Source of the DNA: Cymbidium sinense
Lineage: Eukaryota; Streptophyta; Magnoliopsida; Asparagales; Orchidaceae
Assembly (NCBI GenBank): GCA_021442155.1
Contig: CM038216.1
Location: forward strand, 92,491,666-92,555,665
DNA: 64,000 nt
Reading direction: 5' to 3'
Numbering within the stretch: the first letter of the stretch is position 1; every line of letters begins with the position of its first letter. Below the pieces are notes generated by a model. The model saw only the letters and a list, made by a program, of their open reading frames with translations. It ran no database searches and was not told the DNA's origin. The translations under genes were made by a program, and so were the position numbers. Positions 10,771 to 23,975 of the stretch are shown piece by piece.

Positions 10771-12949
10771 TGTGTTGGTTTTATATGTTTATGTGTAATT
10801 TGTGTTTGTGTTATGTTTGTTGATGTTTTCTCTGGAATAGGGAAAAGAAATGACACCACATAGAGTTTAGGAATATTTTATTTAAATGACCAAATATGAC
10901 ATTAAGGAATAAACATATTATCTCGAAAGATAAACATGCCCTTTTGTAATGGATTCGATCATTTTAATAATAGACTCCTAAGGCTAATGGGTCTTTCTTA
11001 TACCAGAGTATTTTCCCCTGAATTACATGGAAAAGTAGAATAGGGTTTATTTTATCCTGGGATCGTGGTTCCTTATAAAGGCAAGCCTCTATAGTTAATT
11101 ACATCTTAGGAAGGGAGTCTTCCAAAGAATACTCTCGATTAAAAAAATAAGTGGTTATTCCTAAAGACTACTAAGGTAGCTTTCAAAGGATTGATTTTGA
11201 GAAATTCAATTGGGAGAGGTCCAAATTGAAGAGAGTTATTTTCAAGAGTAAAATGGGAAAAAGTAGGAAATGTCTATTAATACTGGGATACCCAATAGAC
11301 ATTTCAACTACCTATTATTGGGCTTCAAATTTGGGATTTTAATTTTAGAGTTCAAGTTATCATTTTCATAGAAATCTAGGGCTTAGATTCTAGCAACACA
11401 AGATTGCAGAAATGCTTAGGGTTGAAGACTTATTCTTAAAAAGGATGCTTTAGAACCTAGTCTATAGGTGCTTCTGGCACATATCAGATGCTCGACCTAA
11501 TTCTATCCTTGGGAATCATTAGCCATTCTACTCACTTGAGGGAACTAACCTATCCCTGACTCTTCTGGACATACAACCTACCTAGAGAAGGCTTCCATCT
11601 AACACCACCTTTTAAATTCATGAAGTCAAGTCACATGAATGCAAGATGGCTGGGCTGTTGTATTCTTTGGAAAGAAATCTATGAACCTAGATTCACTCCC
11701 TAATCTCTAAAATTATGGAGGGCATGAGGATGCACCTAAGTAATGCATATTTTTCAAATTTTTGGAATTTTTGACCTGAGATTCATTTTAGGTCATAGGA
11801 ATACAATTTATGCCTAATGCATGCAATTTGAAAAAGATTATGGGCCAAATCAAAATAAAAGAAGCTATACTTCCATCATAGGCTCTCAAAGGTTAAGGCC
11901 AAGTTCTCTGGCAAGGATTTTAGTCATTCATTATCAAGAGTGAAATAATATGATTTATGCATGATGTTAAAACATCCAGCTAAGGGGTTGGTACATATTT
12001 TATCTTTCTTTAATGCCTAGGCTTTTATATGAGGATTATGAGTTGTATTTATTTTTATGTTTCAATTGATTTAGTTGGATAGAAAATTTAGTTTATCTTA
12101 TGAGCCTATGTCCAGGCATTCATCACAGCACAAACATAGCATAAAAAAAAAACTAGAAAATGCATTGTATTTCTATTGCACACCCAAAATAAATCAAGCT
12201 AAATTAAATTAATAAAAATAGGCCAATGCGGCTGGGTACCGTTGTACACCTCAGAAGAAAGAAAAATGGGCAGTCGAGTTCTGCCCTTATACAACCCGGC
12301 CTAGAACTACAAGTTTTGATCTATGGGTCATCTTTCCAAAAAAAGTGTCTTTCTTTAGGGACATCCATCGGGCTCCACAGGGGACCACCGCACCATCTCT
12401 TGGTTGGGTCAGCTCTTGCTAATCCTAGACCCCATAGATCCTAACCTAATTCTAAGCTCAAATTTACATTTAAAATTCATAATAAATCCTAAGCCCTGCA
12501 AAACAGATGTTAGGAAATACACACAGCACACAAAGCAGTTATATTTCACAAAAATATGGTCTTAGCAATAGTTGCTTGCTAAGCCCACCTATCGAATGGA
12601 CTATGTTAAGGGATTTTTAGCACCTCCAAGAAAATAGGATTTTTATGATATTTTTATTACATCGATCCCTTTAACACAGTCCCCTGCATGAAATAGTATT
12701 AATTCTAAAAAGAATGCCCTACCATCTAGTCTAATGAACAAACAAACCTAGGCATCCAATCTAAAGAAATACACCACACAGACATGTGAAACATGGCACA
12801 GAAGATTAAAGAAAATCATAAAATGATCTCACCTAGATTTTGAGTCTGTGACCTAAATAATCTAGTGTGTGTAGAAGAGGGGTTTGTGTGGTAAGGCTTT
12901 GTTAGGCTCCTTTAAGTTCAAGTTTAAGTTTAAAGATTTAATTTGCTTA
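10771..12949. other. Unassigned non-array DNA
   Basis: Moderately AT-rich sequence without recognisable coding signature. A 72-codon open frame at 12226-12444 shows no family motif. Text such as GCCCACCTATCGAATGGAC (about 12582) has the look of plant LTR-retrotransposon noncoding sequence, but that is an impression only. It contains a perfect inverted repeat listed separately. Confidence 0.4.
11268..11304. other. Perfect 11-bp inverted repeat (hairpin)
   Basis: AAATGTCTATT at 11268-11278 is matched by AATAGACATTT at 11294-11304, with a 15-base loop. It could fold as a stem-loop in RNA or be the core of a small element. No flanking direct repeat was seen. Confidence 0.6.
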
Positions 12950-15900
12950 ATTTTTACCATTGGTTGGTTTAAATTAAAATGGTTTAGTGGTTTAATTCCC
13001 ATTTTTATGTTCATTTTATTGGGTTAAAGTAATATTTAAGTTTTTAAGAATGCGAAATAGAATGAATTTTATTTTTAGGTAAACTCACTTTATTCCACAT
13101 CCTAAATCATAATGAAGTTTCAGAATGTCTAACTAAGATCCTTAAGTATCTTAATTAATCCTTTTAATGTTATTTATGTTTGGATTTGATTTATGTTATT
13201 TCATTTGTTTGAATTGCTTTGTTCGATTTAATTTATTTGATTTGTTTCATTTTGAATTAAGTTATATGGGTTTCATTTGATTTGGCTCATGTTAATTTAA
13301 AGAGTTTAGATTTAAGTTTGATTTCATTCAATTTAACTTAAGTTGTTTAATTCATGGATTTGTAAGCTTAAGGTTTAAGTTTATTAATATGAATTAATAC
13401 CTTAGGTTTGTTCATGGATTAAGCTTAACCTAAAGTACTTAGGTTAATTATTTGATATGATTTAATTGACCTAAGATTTAGATTCATTCTTAGATTCATT
13501 AGAAATGAGTGATTTCATTAAATTTTATTGATTCAAAATTTAAGGTTTAAGTTAATTAATAATTTTGTAAACCTAAGGTTTTATTTCATTAACTTAAAAT
13601 TGAATTTGATCACTTTAATTGACTTAGGATATTTAGAAGTTCCTTAATATTTTTTTGATATCATTTGAAATTGATTTGAATTACCATTTAATTTAATAGA
13701 TTAATTAATTTCCTTAACCTAATATTTGATTAACATTGATCTAAGGATTTAGAAATTTAATAACTCCTAATCCAAAGATCAATTGGAAATGAAAATTTTC
13801 TAGCAAGTGGGGATTCATGCCAATTTCAAGTGTTCAAAGTTTCATCTTGACTAAATTTGTAATTAGGGAGTAATTAGGGTTTTAATTATTTCATTAAAAC
13901 CTAAATTAAGCCTAATTTATTGAGATTCAGTTAAGGGTTTTATTTTTCATAAATTCCTCAATGAAGTACCTTTCCAACGAGGGTTTATTCATTATTGTTG
14001 GCTAACTAGTTGATTTATTATGATTTAATTATGTTCATGATATTTAATTGAATTATTTAATTCATTTAGTTCATTAATTAGGTCAATTTAAGGATTTTTA
14101 GGTTTAATTGAGTTTAAGTAATGTTTTAATGTTCACTAAAGTTTATTATGGTGATTTAAAGTTGTTAGATTAAAATTCCCTAATTATTTGATTAAGGATT
14201 AATCTATTTAATTAATTTAAGGGTTAAGCATATGAAATTTTAATTTTCTTTGAATTCAGTGAATTAAATCTCCAAAAATTCACCTGAGGTGTGTTTCATG
14301 CTTAATTTTATTTTCCCAAAGTTTCAAATTAATTGGATTATTAATTTAAGAGTAATTAGGGTTTAATGTGTTTCAATTAAACCCAAATTAAGGAAAAAAT
14401 ATTCAGTAGATGTTGGGATTTTAATTTCTATGGTTTCAATATAAATCAATTAATGTTGGGATTTTAATTTCAATAGAGCCTTCATTTGTATTTTTCGGAT
14501 TTATATTGATTTATTTATGATTTTTTGAGGTTTTTGTGATTTTTAAATAATTTTAAAACCATTATTTAACTAATTTTAACAGAATTTAAGTGATGGGCCC
14601 GCGCGAGATCCATGTGTCGCATGGCACGCGCTTGCGTGGCATGTTCCACCAAGTGGCATGCATGGGTTGGTCCACGAGCCCACGTGGGGCTGCGTCAGCC
14701 TGCACGGTTACGCGAGATGATCATGGACCGTGCAATTGAAGATCGGATGGTGTGGATCGATCCTGCGGTTGTTAAAGGGTGAAAACTGATCCGATTTGAG
14801 GGAGAGCTCGTCTCCTTCATTTCCTGCAGGAGTTAAGGGTAGTCCATAGTGTTTTGTTAATTGTGAATGATCTAGAACATGAAATAAGTGATTTTAATTG
14901 CTACACGATTGTTGAAGGATATCTTATGATTATATATGGTTTGATCTTATTGAAGATCACGTTTCCTATGAAAATGACCATAACCAAAACTTCAAATAAA
15001 AAGCTCAAGGTCGTTAATGGCATGCCTCAATTTGTTGGATGATTAGCCTTGAAATTGATCCTAGAGGTTCAGAACTTGACTCAAACTCACTTGCCAAAGG
15101 AATTGGGTTAATTCCTTATGGATTATTTCCTAGGCCAACCCTTAGCTTAAAAATTTTTGCTTTGGTGGTTTGCAATGGTTAAGGACACTTGGGAGGGGGA
15201 AGAACTTTCATTTGGCTTCGATTTGGATGTATGAAGGTGAAGAAAAGTTCAATTCTCCTTAAGGAAGTGTGTATGTGGTTTGGCATATGGCCAAGATCTT
15301 TAAAGCTCTATTTCATTTATTCCTTGGTCGATTTTGATGATGGAGGGTCTTGGAAGTTAGCTAATGCCCTCCTCTTCTATCCCACACCTGTCCAAGGTGA
15401 AGAGGTGGGAAGAAGGAAGAAGGAATTTGGCCTCTTCATTTCCTTTGCTTGCATTGGCCTCTCTCCATTTGGATTTTATGTAATAATGCAAGAAAAGTTT
15501 AAATGGCCTAATTAGGGATGTATCCTTCATTAGAAAGGTTTAAAGAAGTCTCATCCCCATCCCATGTGATTTGGTTGGAAGTGATTTGAATTTTCTACTC
15601 ATTTTATCTTGTTTAACTCACTTAAATTGGGTTAAACCTAATTTCTTATGGGTCAAATGACCCATTTGACTCAATTACACCCAATAAAAATTTATGTTAT
15701 GTCCCATCACCATCCCCATATGATTTGGATAATCAATTTAGATTTATTTTGATTTTTTAGGGTTTGAGTTCAATTTAGCTTATTTAGGTTATTTTGATTT
15801 AAGGAATTTAACTTACCTTATCTAGGCCTCAGTGGACTCAAATTTCTTTTTCATTATGATCAAACATGTTTATTTGATCATTTGAAATATTTTTGACAAA

Positions 15901-16284
15901 TTTATTTGGTCAAATATTAGTGGGTTGACTTTTTGACCAGTGGGCCCACTTAAGTCAATTCTAGGTTGAGTAAAGTTGACTTTAGGTTTGACTTTGAACT
16001 TTCATTTTATTTTCAGTGATTTACTTGATTTAATTTATGTTGGATATTTGACTTAATTTTGCATCAAACTAAGTAGATTGGATTTAGCTCAAAATGCATT
16101 TCCTAAATTACTAAGTATAGTGACTTGAATATTGAATTAGGAAATCCATATTTGAACTTGAGCTCTTCTCATTGCTAAAATGACCTCTTCCAAAAATGAG
16201 GTCAACAAATGGACCACCAATATGTGTAGTGGATTTGTCAGAACACACTGCACATATTGGTGTTGACCAGTTTGATTAGCATAC
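12950..16284 (+). other. Noncoding element, + orientation (possible decayed LTR-type element)
   Basis: The segment has a layered composition: a TTAATTAA/GATTTAATT-rich part (12950-14580), an abrupt G+C-rich part (14590-14800, with CCCGCGCGAG and GATCGGATGGTGTGGATCG), a mixed part (14800-15520) with a 108-codon frame of no recognised family (15189-15515), and a TTGAC/GGTCAA-rich part (15560-16284). The same four layers occur in reverse order in 24411-28705. No protein domain was recognised. The assignment to a retroelement remnant is inference. Confidence 0.4.
16215..16262. other. Imperfect 17-bp inverted repeat near the element end
   Basis: CACCAATATGTG at 16215-16226 is the exact reverse complement of CACATATTGGTG at 16251-16262. 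Pairing continues inward through one T-G wobble and AGTG/CACT, leaving a 14-base loop. It lies ~25 bases before the telomere-like array resumes. Confidence 0.6.
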
Positions 16285-16385
16285 AAGCATAAACTTGGGT
16301 AAACCCTAAACCCTAAAAACCCTAAACCCTAAACCCTAAATTTTAAATCATAAACCCTAAACCCTAAACCCTAAACCCTAAAAAA
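16285..16385 (+). repeat. Telomere-like CCCTAAA tract
   Basis: Near-perfect CCCTAAA runs immediately to the right of the noncoding element, restarting the array. Confidence 0.85.
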
Positions 16386-17140
16386 GCTAAAAATCTAAAC
16401 CTAAACTAAATAAAATAAAAAAGTAAATAAATAAAAAAACCTAAACCAAAATAAAATAAAAATATAAACCTAAATCTAAACCTAAGCCGAATAAGAAAAT
16501 AAAAAAATAAAATAAAAACTAAACTAAAATAAAACAAAAATAAAACAAAAATAAACCAAAAATAAAATAAAATAAAAACTAAATAAAAACCTAAACCTAA
16601 AAAATGAACCAAAAAAATTAAACCTAAAAATAAATAAAAAATAAAACCTAAACCCTAAACTAAAAACAAAAACCTAAACCTAATATAAAAATAAAATAAA
16701 CCTAAACATAAACTAAAATAAACTAAACTAAAATAAATAAAACCTATACATATACCTAAAATAAACTATTATTAAACCTAAACCTAATCAAAATATAATA
16801 AAATAAACTAAAAATAAACCTAAACCTAACCTAAAAATAAAATAAAATAAACTTAAAATAAAAAATCTAAATAAACCTAAAAATAAAATAAAACCTAAAC
16901 CTAAACCTAAAATGAAAAAATAAAACCTAAAATAAAATATAAAATAAAATAAAATTAAACTAAAAATAAACCTAAACCTAATCCTAACAAAAAAATAAAT
17001 AATAAAAAACCTAAACTAAAATAAATAAACCTAAAATAAACAAATAAAAAAATAAAAAATAAACCCAAATAAAAAATAAATAAAAATAAACTAAAATAAA
17101 TAAAAAAATAAACTAAATAAACCTAGTTTACTTAATTTAA
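16386..17140 (+). repeat. AT-rich satellite block
   Basis: Starts with the typical block opening (AAAAGCTAAAAATCTAAACC) and ends with a boundary motif (CTAGTTTACTTAATTT, 17123-17138). The 68-residue minus-strand frame at 16406-16612 translates low-complexity repeat. Confidence 0.8.
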
Positions 17141-17320
17141 AAAATAATAAAAAAATAAAAGAGATAAAAAAATCCTGCTTTAACCCTAAATAAACCTAAA
17201 CCCTAAACAACCCTAAACCCTACCCTACCCCTACCCCCAAACCCAGACACTAAACCCTAAAATCTTAACCTTAAACCCTAAACCCTAACCTAAAATCCTA
17301 AACCTAAAAACCTAAACTAA
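17141..17320 (+). repeat. Telomere-like CCCTAAA tract
   Basis: CCCTAAA with ACCCTACCCC variants between two AT-rich blocks. Confidence 0.75.
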
Positions 17321-18005
17321 CAAATAAAACTTAAAAAATAAAAACTTAAAATTAAATAAGTAAATGAAATGTAAACAAAAAGCTTAAAATAAAACCTAAA
17401 AAAACCTAAACTACTTTAAAATAAAATAAAATAAAATATAAACTAAATAAAAATAAATTAAATAAACCTAAACTAAACTAACAAAGAAAATAAACCTAAA
17501 ATAAAAACCTAAATAAAATAAAATAAATGTAAAATAAAAACCTAAAATAAAATAAAATAAAATTAAATAAAACCAAGCCTTAAAATAAACCTAAAACACC
17601 TAAAATAAATAAAATAAACTTAAATATCTAAAACCTAAACTAAAATAAATAAAATAAAACCTAAACTAAATAACTAAATAAAATAAAATAAATAAACCTA
17701 ACCTAAACTAAAAAATAATACCTAAAATAAAAATAAAAGCTTAAAACTTAAAATAAAATAAAAAACCTACAAACCTAAAATAAAAAAAAAACCTAAACCT
17801 ATAAAGTAAAATAAAAAATAAAACTAAACTAAGAAATAAACATAAACCTAAACCTAAAAATAAACTAAAATAAAAAAGCCTAAAGATAAATAACCTAAAA
17901 TAAATAAACTAAACTAAATAAAATAAAAATAAACCTAAAATTAAAATAAAAATAAATAAAATAATAATAATCAATAAACTAAATATATAATCTTGGTTTG
18001 AATTT
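17321..18005 (+). repeat. AT-rich satellite block
   Basis: Ordered words as in other blocks (AAATGTAAAATAAAAACC near 17526). Ends with a weak boundary motif (CTTGGTTTGAATTTAAAA, 17992-18009). Confidence 0.75.
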
Positions 18006-18320
18006 AAAAAAAATGCTTAAAATATAAACCCACCCAAATCCTAAACCTAAAGCCAAACCTTAAATAAACTCTAAACTGATCCAGAGCCTAAAACTAAACC
18101 ATAAACTGACAACCTAAACAAACCTGACCCTAAACTGATCACAAAAATCCACACCTAAACCCTAGCCCTAAACAAAACCCTAAACCCTAAACCCTACCCT
18201 ACTCTGACTCAAACAGGCCACTAAACTACCCCAAACTCTAAAGCTCTAAACTAAACCACAACTCAAAGCTACCCTGATAAACCCTCCAAACCCTACCTAA
18301 ACTTACTATCTAAACCATAC
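18006..18320 (+). repeat. Telomere-like tract, degenerate
   Basis: CCCTAAA and CCTAAA words with AACTGA, CTGACCC and ACTCTGAC variants. Mildly G-enriched compared with neighbouring tracts. Confidence 0.65.
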
Positions 18321-19010
18321 CACAAAACAAAAACATAAATAAAACTAAAATAAAAATAAAACTAAACCTATAAAATAATAAAATGAAATAAAGTAAAAAT
18401 CCTAAAACCTAAACCTTAAAATGAGAAGAAAATAAAAAATTAAAAATAAATTAAATTAAATAAAACCTAAACTAAAATAAATAAAAATAAACTTGAATAA
18501 AAACCAAAATAAAATTAACTAAACTAAAATAAAAAATAAAATAAAATAACTAAATAAAATCTAAACCTATAAAATAAACCTAAAAATAAATGAAAAATAA
18601 AACCTAAACACTAAACTAGATAAAAACCTAAAACTAAAATAAATATAAAATAAACAAAATAAAATAAACTAAATTAAAAAATAAACTAAAATAAATAAAC
18701 CTAAAAAGATGAACCTAAACCTAAACCTAAACTAAATAAAATAAACTAAAATAAACCTAAACCAAACAAAAACTATCTCAAAATCAACATTATAAAACCT
18801 AAAAACCCTTAAAAATAAAATAAAACCTAAACCTAAAAAAATAAAACCTAAACCTAAAATTAAAATAAAATAAAACTCAACTAAAAAAATTAAACCTAAA
18901 CCTAAAATATATTAAAATGTAAAATAAATAAACTAAATAAATAAAATAAAAAAGTAACATAAAAAAACTTAATATCTTACATAAACCTAACTACTAGTTT
19001 AATTAATTTT
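18321..19010 (+). repeat. AT-rich satellite block
   Basis: Ends with a clear boundary motif (CTACTAGTTTAATTAATTTT, 18991-19010). Confidence 0.8.
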
Positions 19011-19232
19011 CTTAAAAAAACCTTAAACCCTAAATCCTAATCCCAAACCCTAAACCTTAAACCATAAACCCTAACCTACAACCTAAACCCTAAACCCTAA
19101 ACCCTAAACCCTAAACCTAAACCTTAAACCCCAAACCTAAAATCTTAAACCTAAACCAAAAGTAATAAAATAAATTAAAAAATAAACCTAAACCTCAAAA
19201 CCAAATAAACTTAGACCTAAACCTAAACCCTA
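19011..19232 (+). repeat. Telomere-like CCCTAAA tract plus linker
   Basis: CCCTAAA runs, then the linker AAAAGTAATAAAATAAATT (about 19159) and AAACCTCAAAACC. A nearly identical linker precedes copy 4 at about 31 kb. Confidence 0.8.
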
Positions 19233-19706
19233 AGAATGGGTAAAACCTTCATGGCAGGAACATTAGTGTCAACCAGGTTTAGTCTAGATCTAGCGAGGCA
19301 AGGTGGGCGGTGGTTACCTGATGGTGGTGGGGGGGATTGGCTAGTGGATATGGAGGTGGTGGGAGGAGTCTTGGTTATGGAGGGGAGGAGCGGCGGAGGT
19401 TACAACCGTGGTGGTGTTGGAGGGAGAGATCGGGGATATGATGGTGGATCTCTCTACTCAAAAGGCTGGAGTGGTTTTGATGGGAACTTGAGAAACAAAA
19501 GAATGGTCGATCCGATCTACTGCTTATGGAACTATGTCTTTATAGTAGAGATGATTCTAATTATTTAGGGGTTTTTATTTGCTCTATGCATGCTCATTTT
19601 TGATCCATGTCGTCACTTATGTCTTTGAAAACTTAGTAGGTTACTTGGTTGATGAAATCAAAAAAAGAAATGTTCAATCTAAATTTATTCTCTGTTAAGA
19701 AAAAAA
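19233..19706 (+). pseudogene. GR-RBP 3' fragment, copy 3
   Basis: From 19235 the RRM end reads NG, stop, NLHGRNISVNQV, stop, so there are two in-frame stops within 16 codons. The glycine-rich tail is recognisable in pieces: SGYGGGGR, YGGEERRRLQ in a shifted frame, then GRDRGYDGGSLYSKGWSGFDGN. A premature frame change replaces the usual end. The 3'UTR (AGAATGGTCGATCCGATC, then CTTATGGAACTATGTC) runs to an interrupted A-run at about 19697-19706. Shared linker and spacing with copy 4 argue for duplication together with the array. Confidence 0.8.
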
Positions 19707-19880
19707 CCATAGGCCCTAAACCCTAAAAACTCCAAACCCTAAACCCTAAACCCTAAACCCTAAACACTAAAACCTAAAACCATAAACCCCAAAATCCTAA
19801 ACCCTAAACCCCAAACCTAAACCCTAAACCCTAAACCCTAAATCCTAAACCCTAAACCCAAAACCCTAAACCCTAAAAAG
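19707..19880 (+). repeat. Telomere-like CCCTAAA tract
   Basis: CCCTAAA copies with single variants, leading to the block opening AAAGCTAAAAACCTAAACC. Confidence 0.8.
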
Positions 19881-20695
19881 CTAAAAACCTAAACCTAAAC
19901 TAAATAAAACCTAAAAATAAAATAAATAAAAAACCTAAACCAAAATAAAAAAATTAAATTAATTTAAAATAAAACATAAACTAGAACCTAAACATAAACT
20001 TAAACCTAAAAAGAAAATAAAATATATAATAAAAACTAAAATAAAATAAAATAAATAAAAAACCTAAATTAAAGTAAAAAACCTAAATAAAATAAAAACT
20101 AAACTTAAAACAAAAATAAAATAAACCTAAGATAAAATAAAATAAAAACAAAATAAAAACCTAAACCTAAACCATAAAACAAAATATAGAACATGAAAAT
20201 AAATAAAAATTAAAACCTAAACCAAAAATTAAAAAAAAGAAGCTACACCTAAAATAATAATAATAAAAAACCTAAACCTAAAATAAAATAAACTAAAATA
20301 AATAAAACGTGAACCTAAACTTAAAATTAACTAAACCAAAACCTAAACCTAAACTAATAAATAAAACCAAAAAATAAACCTAAAACCTAAACTTACAAAA
20401 ATAAAATAAAAACGTAAACCTAAACCTAAAAATAAAAAATAAAATCTAAACCTAAAAAATAAAATAAAAATAAAACTAAACTAAAAAAGAAACCTAAACC
20501 TATACTTAAACCTACAAAAAAAGTAAAAATAAAATACCTAAACAAAAATAAATAAACCTAAAATAAATAAACTAAACTAAATAAAAATAAAAATATATCT
20601 AAATAAAAATAAAAAATAAAATAAATTAAAATAAATAAAAAAATAAATTGAATTGACTAAATAAACCTAAACCTAATAGTTTACCTAATTTAAAT
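19881..20695 (+). repeat. AT-rich satellite block, near-complete
   Basis: A full-length example (~0.8 kb) from the opening AAACCTAAACCTAAACTAAA to the boundary motif (TAGTTTACCTAATTT, 20677-20691). From boundary 18991 to this boundary is ~1.68 kb, which I take as one full higher-order unit carrying a gene fragment. Confidence 0.85.
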
Positions 20696-20930
20696 AAAAA
20701 AAAGTTCTAACCCTCAACCCTAAACTCCACCATAAACCCTAAACTACAACCCTAAACCTAAAACCTAAACCCTAAACCCTAAACCCTAAAACCTTAAACC
20801 CTAAACCCAAAACCATAAACCCAATATCTTACAACCCTAAATCCTAAACCCTAAACACTAAACCCTAAGCCCTAAACCCTAAACCCTAAGCCCTAAGCCC
20901 TAAACCCTAAACCATAAAAACCTAAAAACC
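20696..20930 (+). repeat. Telomere-like CCCTAAA tract
   Basis: Several perfect CCCTAAA copies and CCCTAAG variants between two AT-rich blocks. No gene fragment is present here. Confidence 0.8.
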
Positions 20931-21390
20931 TAAACCTAAACTAAATAAAACCTAAACCAAAACCTAAAATATACTAAACCTAAACTTAAAATATACTAAT
21001 CCAAAATCATAAACTAAATAAAATAAAATAAATGAATAATAAACCTAAACCTAAACTAAAAAATAAAACTTAAAAATAAACCTAAAATAAAAACCTAAAA
21101 CCTAAACATAAAAAAATAAAATAAAAACCTAAACCGAAACATAAAAATAAAAAATAAAATATAAACCTAAAAAATGTAATAAAAATAAAACTAAACTAAA
21201 AAATAAGCATAAACTAGACCTAAACCAAAAAAATAAACTTAAAAAACCTAAGCAAAAATAAATAAACCTAAAATAAATAATCTAAATGAAATAAAATAAA
21301 AATAAACTAAATAAAAATAAAAATAAATGAAAATAAATAAAATAAACTAAATAAACTAAATAAACTTCCTAATTTATTTAATTTTTAAAA
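20931..21390 (+). repeat. AT-rich satellite block, shortened
   Basis: Only ~0.46 kb: the first half of the usual block is missing. Ends with a variant boundary (CCTAATTTATTTAATTT, 21368-21384). Confidence 0.75.
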
Positions 21391-21725
21391 AAAACCCAAA
21401 ACCCAAAACATTGAACAATAAACCCTAAACCCTACATCTTAAACCCTAAACCCTAAACCCTAAACCCTAAACCTACAACCCTAAACCCTAAACTGTAAAC
21501 CCTAAACCCTAAATAGAAAAAAATAACCCTAAATGCTAAAACTAATTCTAAACCCTAAACCTTAAACTATAAACCATAGACCTACAACCCTAAACCCTAA
21601 ACCCTAAACCCTAAACCCTACAACCCTAAACCCTAAACCCTAAAACTTATAATCCTAAACCCTAAATTGAAAACCCAAAACCCAAAACCCAAAATCCAAA
21701 ACCCAAAACCCTAAATCCTAAAAAC
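21391..21725 (+). repeat. Telomere-like CCCTAAA tract
   Basis: CCCTAAA runs with CCTACAACCCTAAA phrases, then an AAACCCA sub-run near 21668-21709. Confidence 0.8.
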
Positions 21726-22380
21726 TTAGAAACCTAAACTTAAACTAAATAAATCCTAAAAATAAAATAAATAAAAAAACTAAACCTAAATAAAATAAAA
21801 TAAAATAAAAACCTAAACTAAAACCTAATCCTAAACTTAAACCTAAAAATAAAATAAAATAAAAAATAAACAGAAAATAAATAAAATAGATTAAACTAAA
21901 AAATGTAATAAATCTAAAAAATAAAATAAAATAAAACCCAAAGAAAAAATAAAATTAAAATAAACCAAAAATAAAATAAAAGAAAGACTAAATAGAAACC
22001 TAAACCTAAAAAATAAACCTAAAATTAAATAAAAAATAAAACTTAAGCCTTAAACTAAATAAAATAAACCTAAACCTAAACTAAAATAAATAAAACTTAA
22101 ACCTAAACCTAAAATAAACTAAACCTGAACCCTAAACTAAATAAAATAAAATAAATTAAAAATAATGCTATACTTAAACTAAAATATAAAACCTAGAAAT
22201 CTACCTTAAATAAAAACCTAAACCTAAACCGAAAAAAATAAAATAAAATAAAAAACCCAAACTCAACTAAATAAACTAAACCAAATAAAAATATAAAATG
22301 AAATAAACTAAAATAAATAAATAATATACAAAATAAACTAAATAAACCTAAACCTACCGGTTTACTTAATGTTTTAAAAA
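21726..22380 (+). repeat. AT-rich satellite block
   Basis: Ends with the best-preserved boundary motif (CTACCGGTTTACTTAATGTT, 22355-22374). Confidence 0.8.
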
Positions 22381-23112
22381 AAACCCTAAACTAACCCTAA
22401 ACCTAAACCCTAAATCTTAACTTAAACCCTAAACCAATCAACCTAAACCCCAACCTAAAAACTCAACCAATCTAAACTAAACCCTAAACTAACTAAACCC
22501 TAAACTAACTAACTAAACTTAAACTAAACCTTAAACCTAAACTAAAACTACCTAACCTAAACTTAAACTTAAACCTAAACTCTAAGTCTAAAATTTTAAA
22601 CCTAAACTAAACTAACCCTAAACCTTAAACTAAACCTAAACCTTAAAACCCTAAACTAAAGTCTAAACCCTAAACAACCTCTAAAAACCTTAAACTTAAA
22701 CCCTAAAACTCCCCTAAACATAAGAACTTTAAACTTAAACTCTAAACCCTAAACTTAAACACTGTTAAACCTAACCTAAACCTATAAACTAAACCCTAAA
22801 CTCTAAACCCTAAACCTTAAATCAAACCCTAGTTTAAATCCCAAACCCTAAACCTAAACCCTAAACCCTAAAATTATAAAGTCTAAACTCTAACCTAACC
22901 CTAAACCATAAACCCTAAACCCTAAAACTGTAAACTGAAACTCTAAACTAACCCTAAAACCTAAACCCTTAAAAACACTAAACCTTAAAGCCTAAAGGGA
23001 AAACCCTAAACCTTAAAATAAATACTAAACTTTAAACCCTAAAACCCTAAACCCTAAACCCTAAACCATAAAATCCTAAACCTTAAACCCTAAACCTAAA
23101 CCTTAAACCCTA
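22381..23112 (+). repeat. Long telomere-like tract
   Basis: A ~0.73-kb tract of CCCTAAA, CTTAAA, AACTAA and CTCTAAA variants, longer and more irregular than most. No gene fragment. Confidence 0.75.
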
Positions 23113-23975
23113 AAAACCTAAATACCTAAACCTAAACTAAATAAACCTAAAATAAATAAATATACCTAAACCTAAATAAAATAATATAATAAAATAAATA
23201 AGAACCTAAAATATAAAGAAAATAATAAAATAAATAAATAAAACCTAAACTAAAACCTAAATCTAAACTTAAAAATAAAATAAAGTAAAAAGTAAAAATA
23301 AACTAAAATAAAATAAGTAAAAACCTAAACCAAACTAAAAAAATAAAATAAACCTAAGAATATAAAACATAAATAAAATAAAAATTAAATATAAAATAAA
23401 AATAAAATAAAAATAAAAGAAAATAAAATAAAAACTAACTAAAAACCTAAACCTAAAAAATAAACCTAAAAAAATAATAAAACATAAACCCTAAACTAAA
23501 AAAAACCTAAACCTAAAATAAAAATAAAATAAACCTAAACCTAAACTAAAATAAATTAAATTAAAAGAAATTAAACATAAACCTAAACCTGAAATTAAAC
23601 ATAAAATAAATATAATAAAATAAACTAAAAATAAACTTAAACCTAAACTAAAAAATAAACCTAAACTTAGACTAAAAAAAACCTAAAATAAACCTCAACA
23701 GAACCTAAAACCTGAACCTAAAAAAGTGAAATAAAAACCTAAACCTAAACCTAAAAATAAAAAATAAAACCTAAACCTAAAAAATAAAATAAAAATAAAA
23801 CTCAACTAAAAAATAAACTAAAAATAAATAAATCTAAAATAAACAAACTAAACTAAATAAAATTAAAAAGTAAACTTAAATAAAAAAATAAAATAAAATA
23901 AACTAAAATAAACTAAAATAAATAAAAAATAAACTAGATAAACTTAATAAACCTAAATCTATTGGTTTACTTAAA
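23113..23975 (+). repeat. AT-rich satellite block, near-complete
   Basis: About 0.86 kb from the opening ACCTAAACCTAAACTAAAT to the boundary motif (CTATTGGTTTACTTAAAT, 23959-23976). Confidence 0.8.

Noticed and set aside
15189..15515. 108-residue + strand frame as a gene
   Set aside because: Longest frame in non-array DNA, but with no family resemblance, no codon bias clearly different from its surroundings and no visible partner exons. Left unassigned.
16406..16612. 68-residue minus-strand frame that looks like a membrane protein
   Set aside because: It is FLFYF-type low complexity from CCTAAA/ATAAA repeat, not a transmembrane protein.
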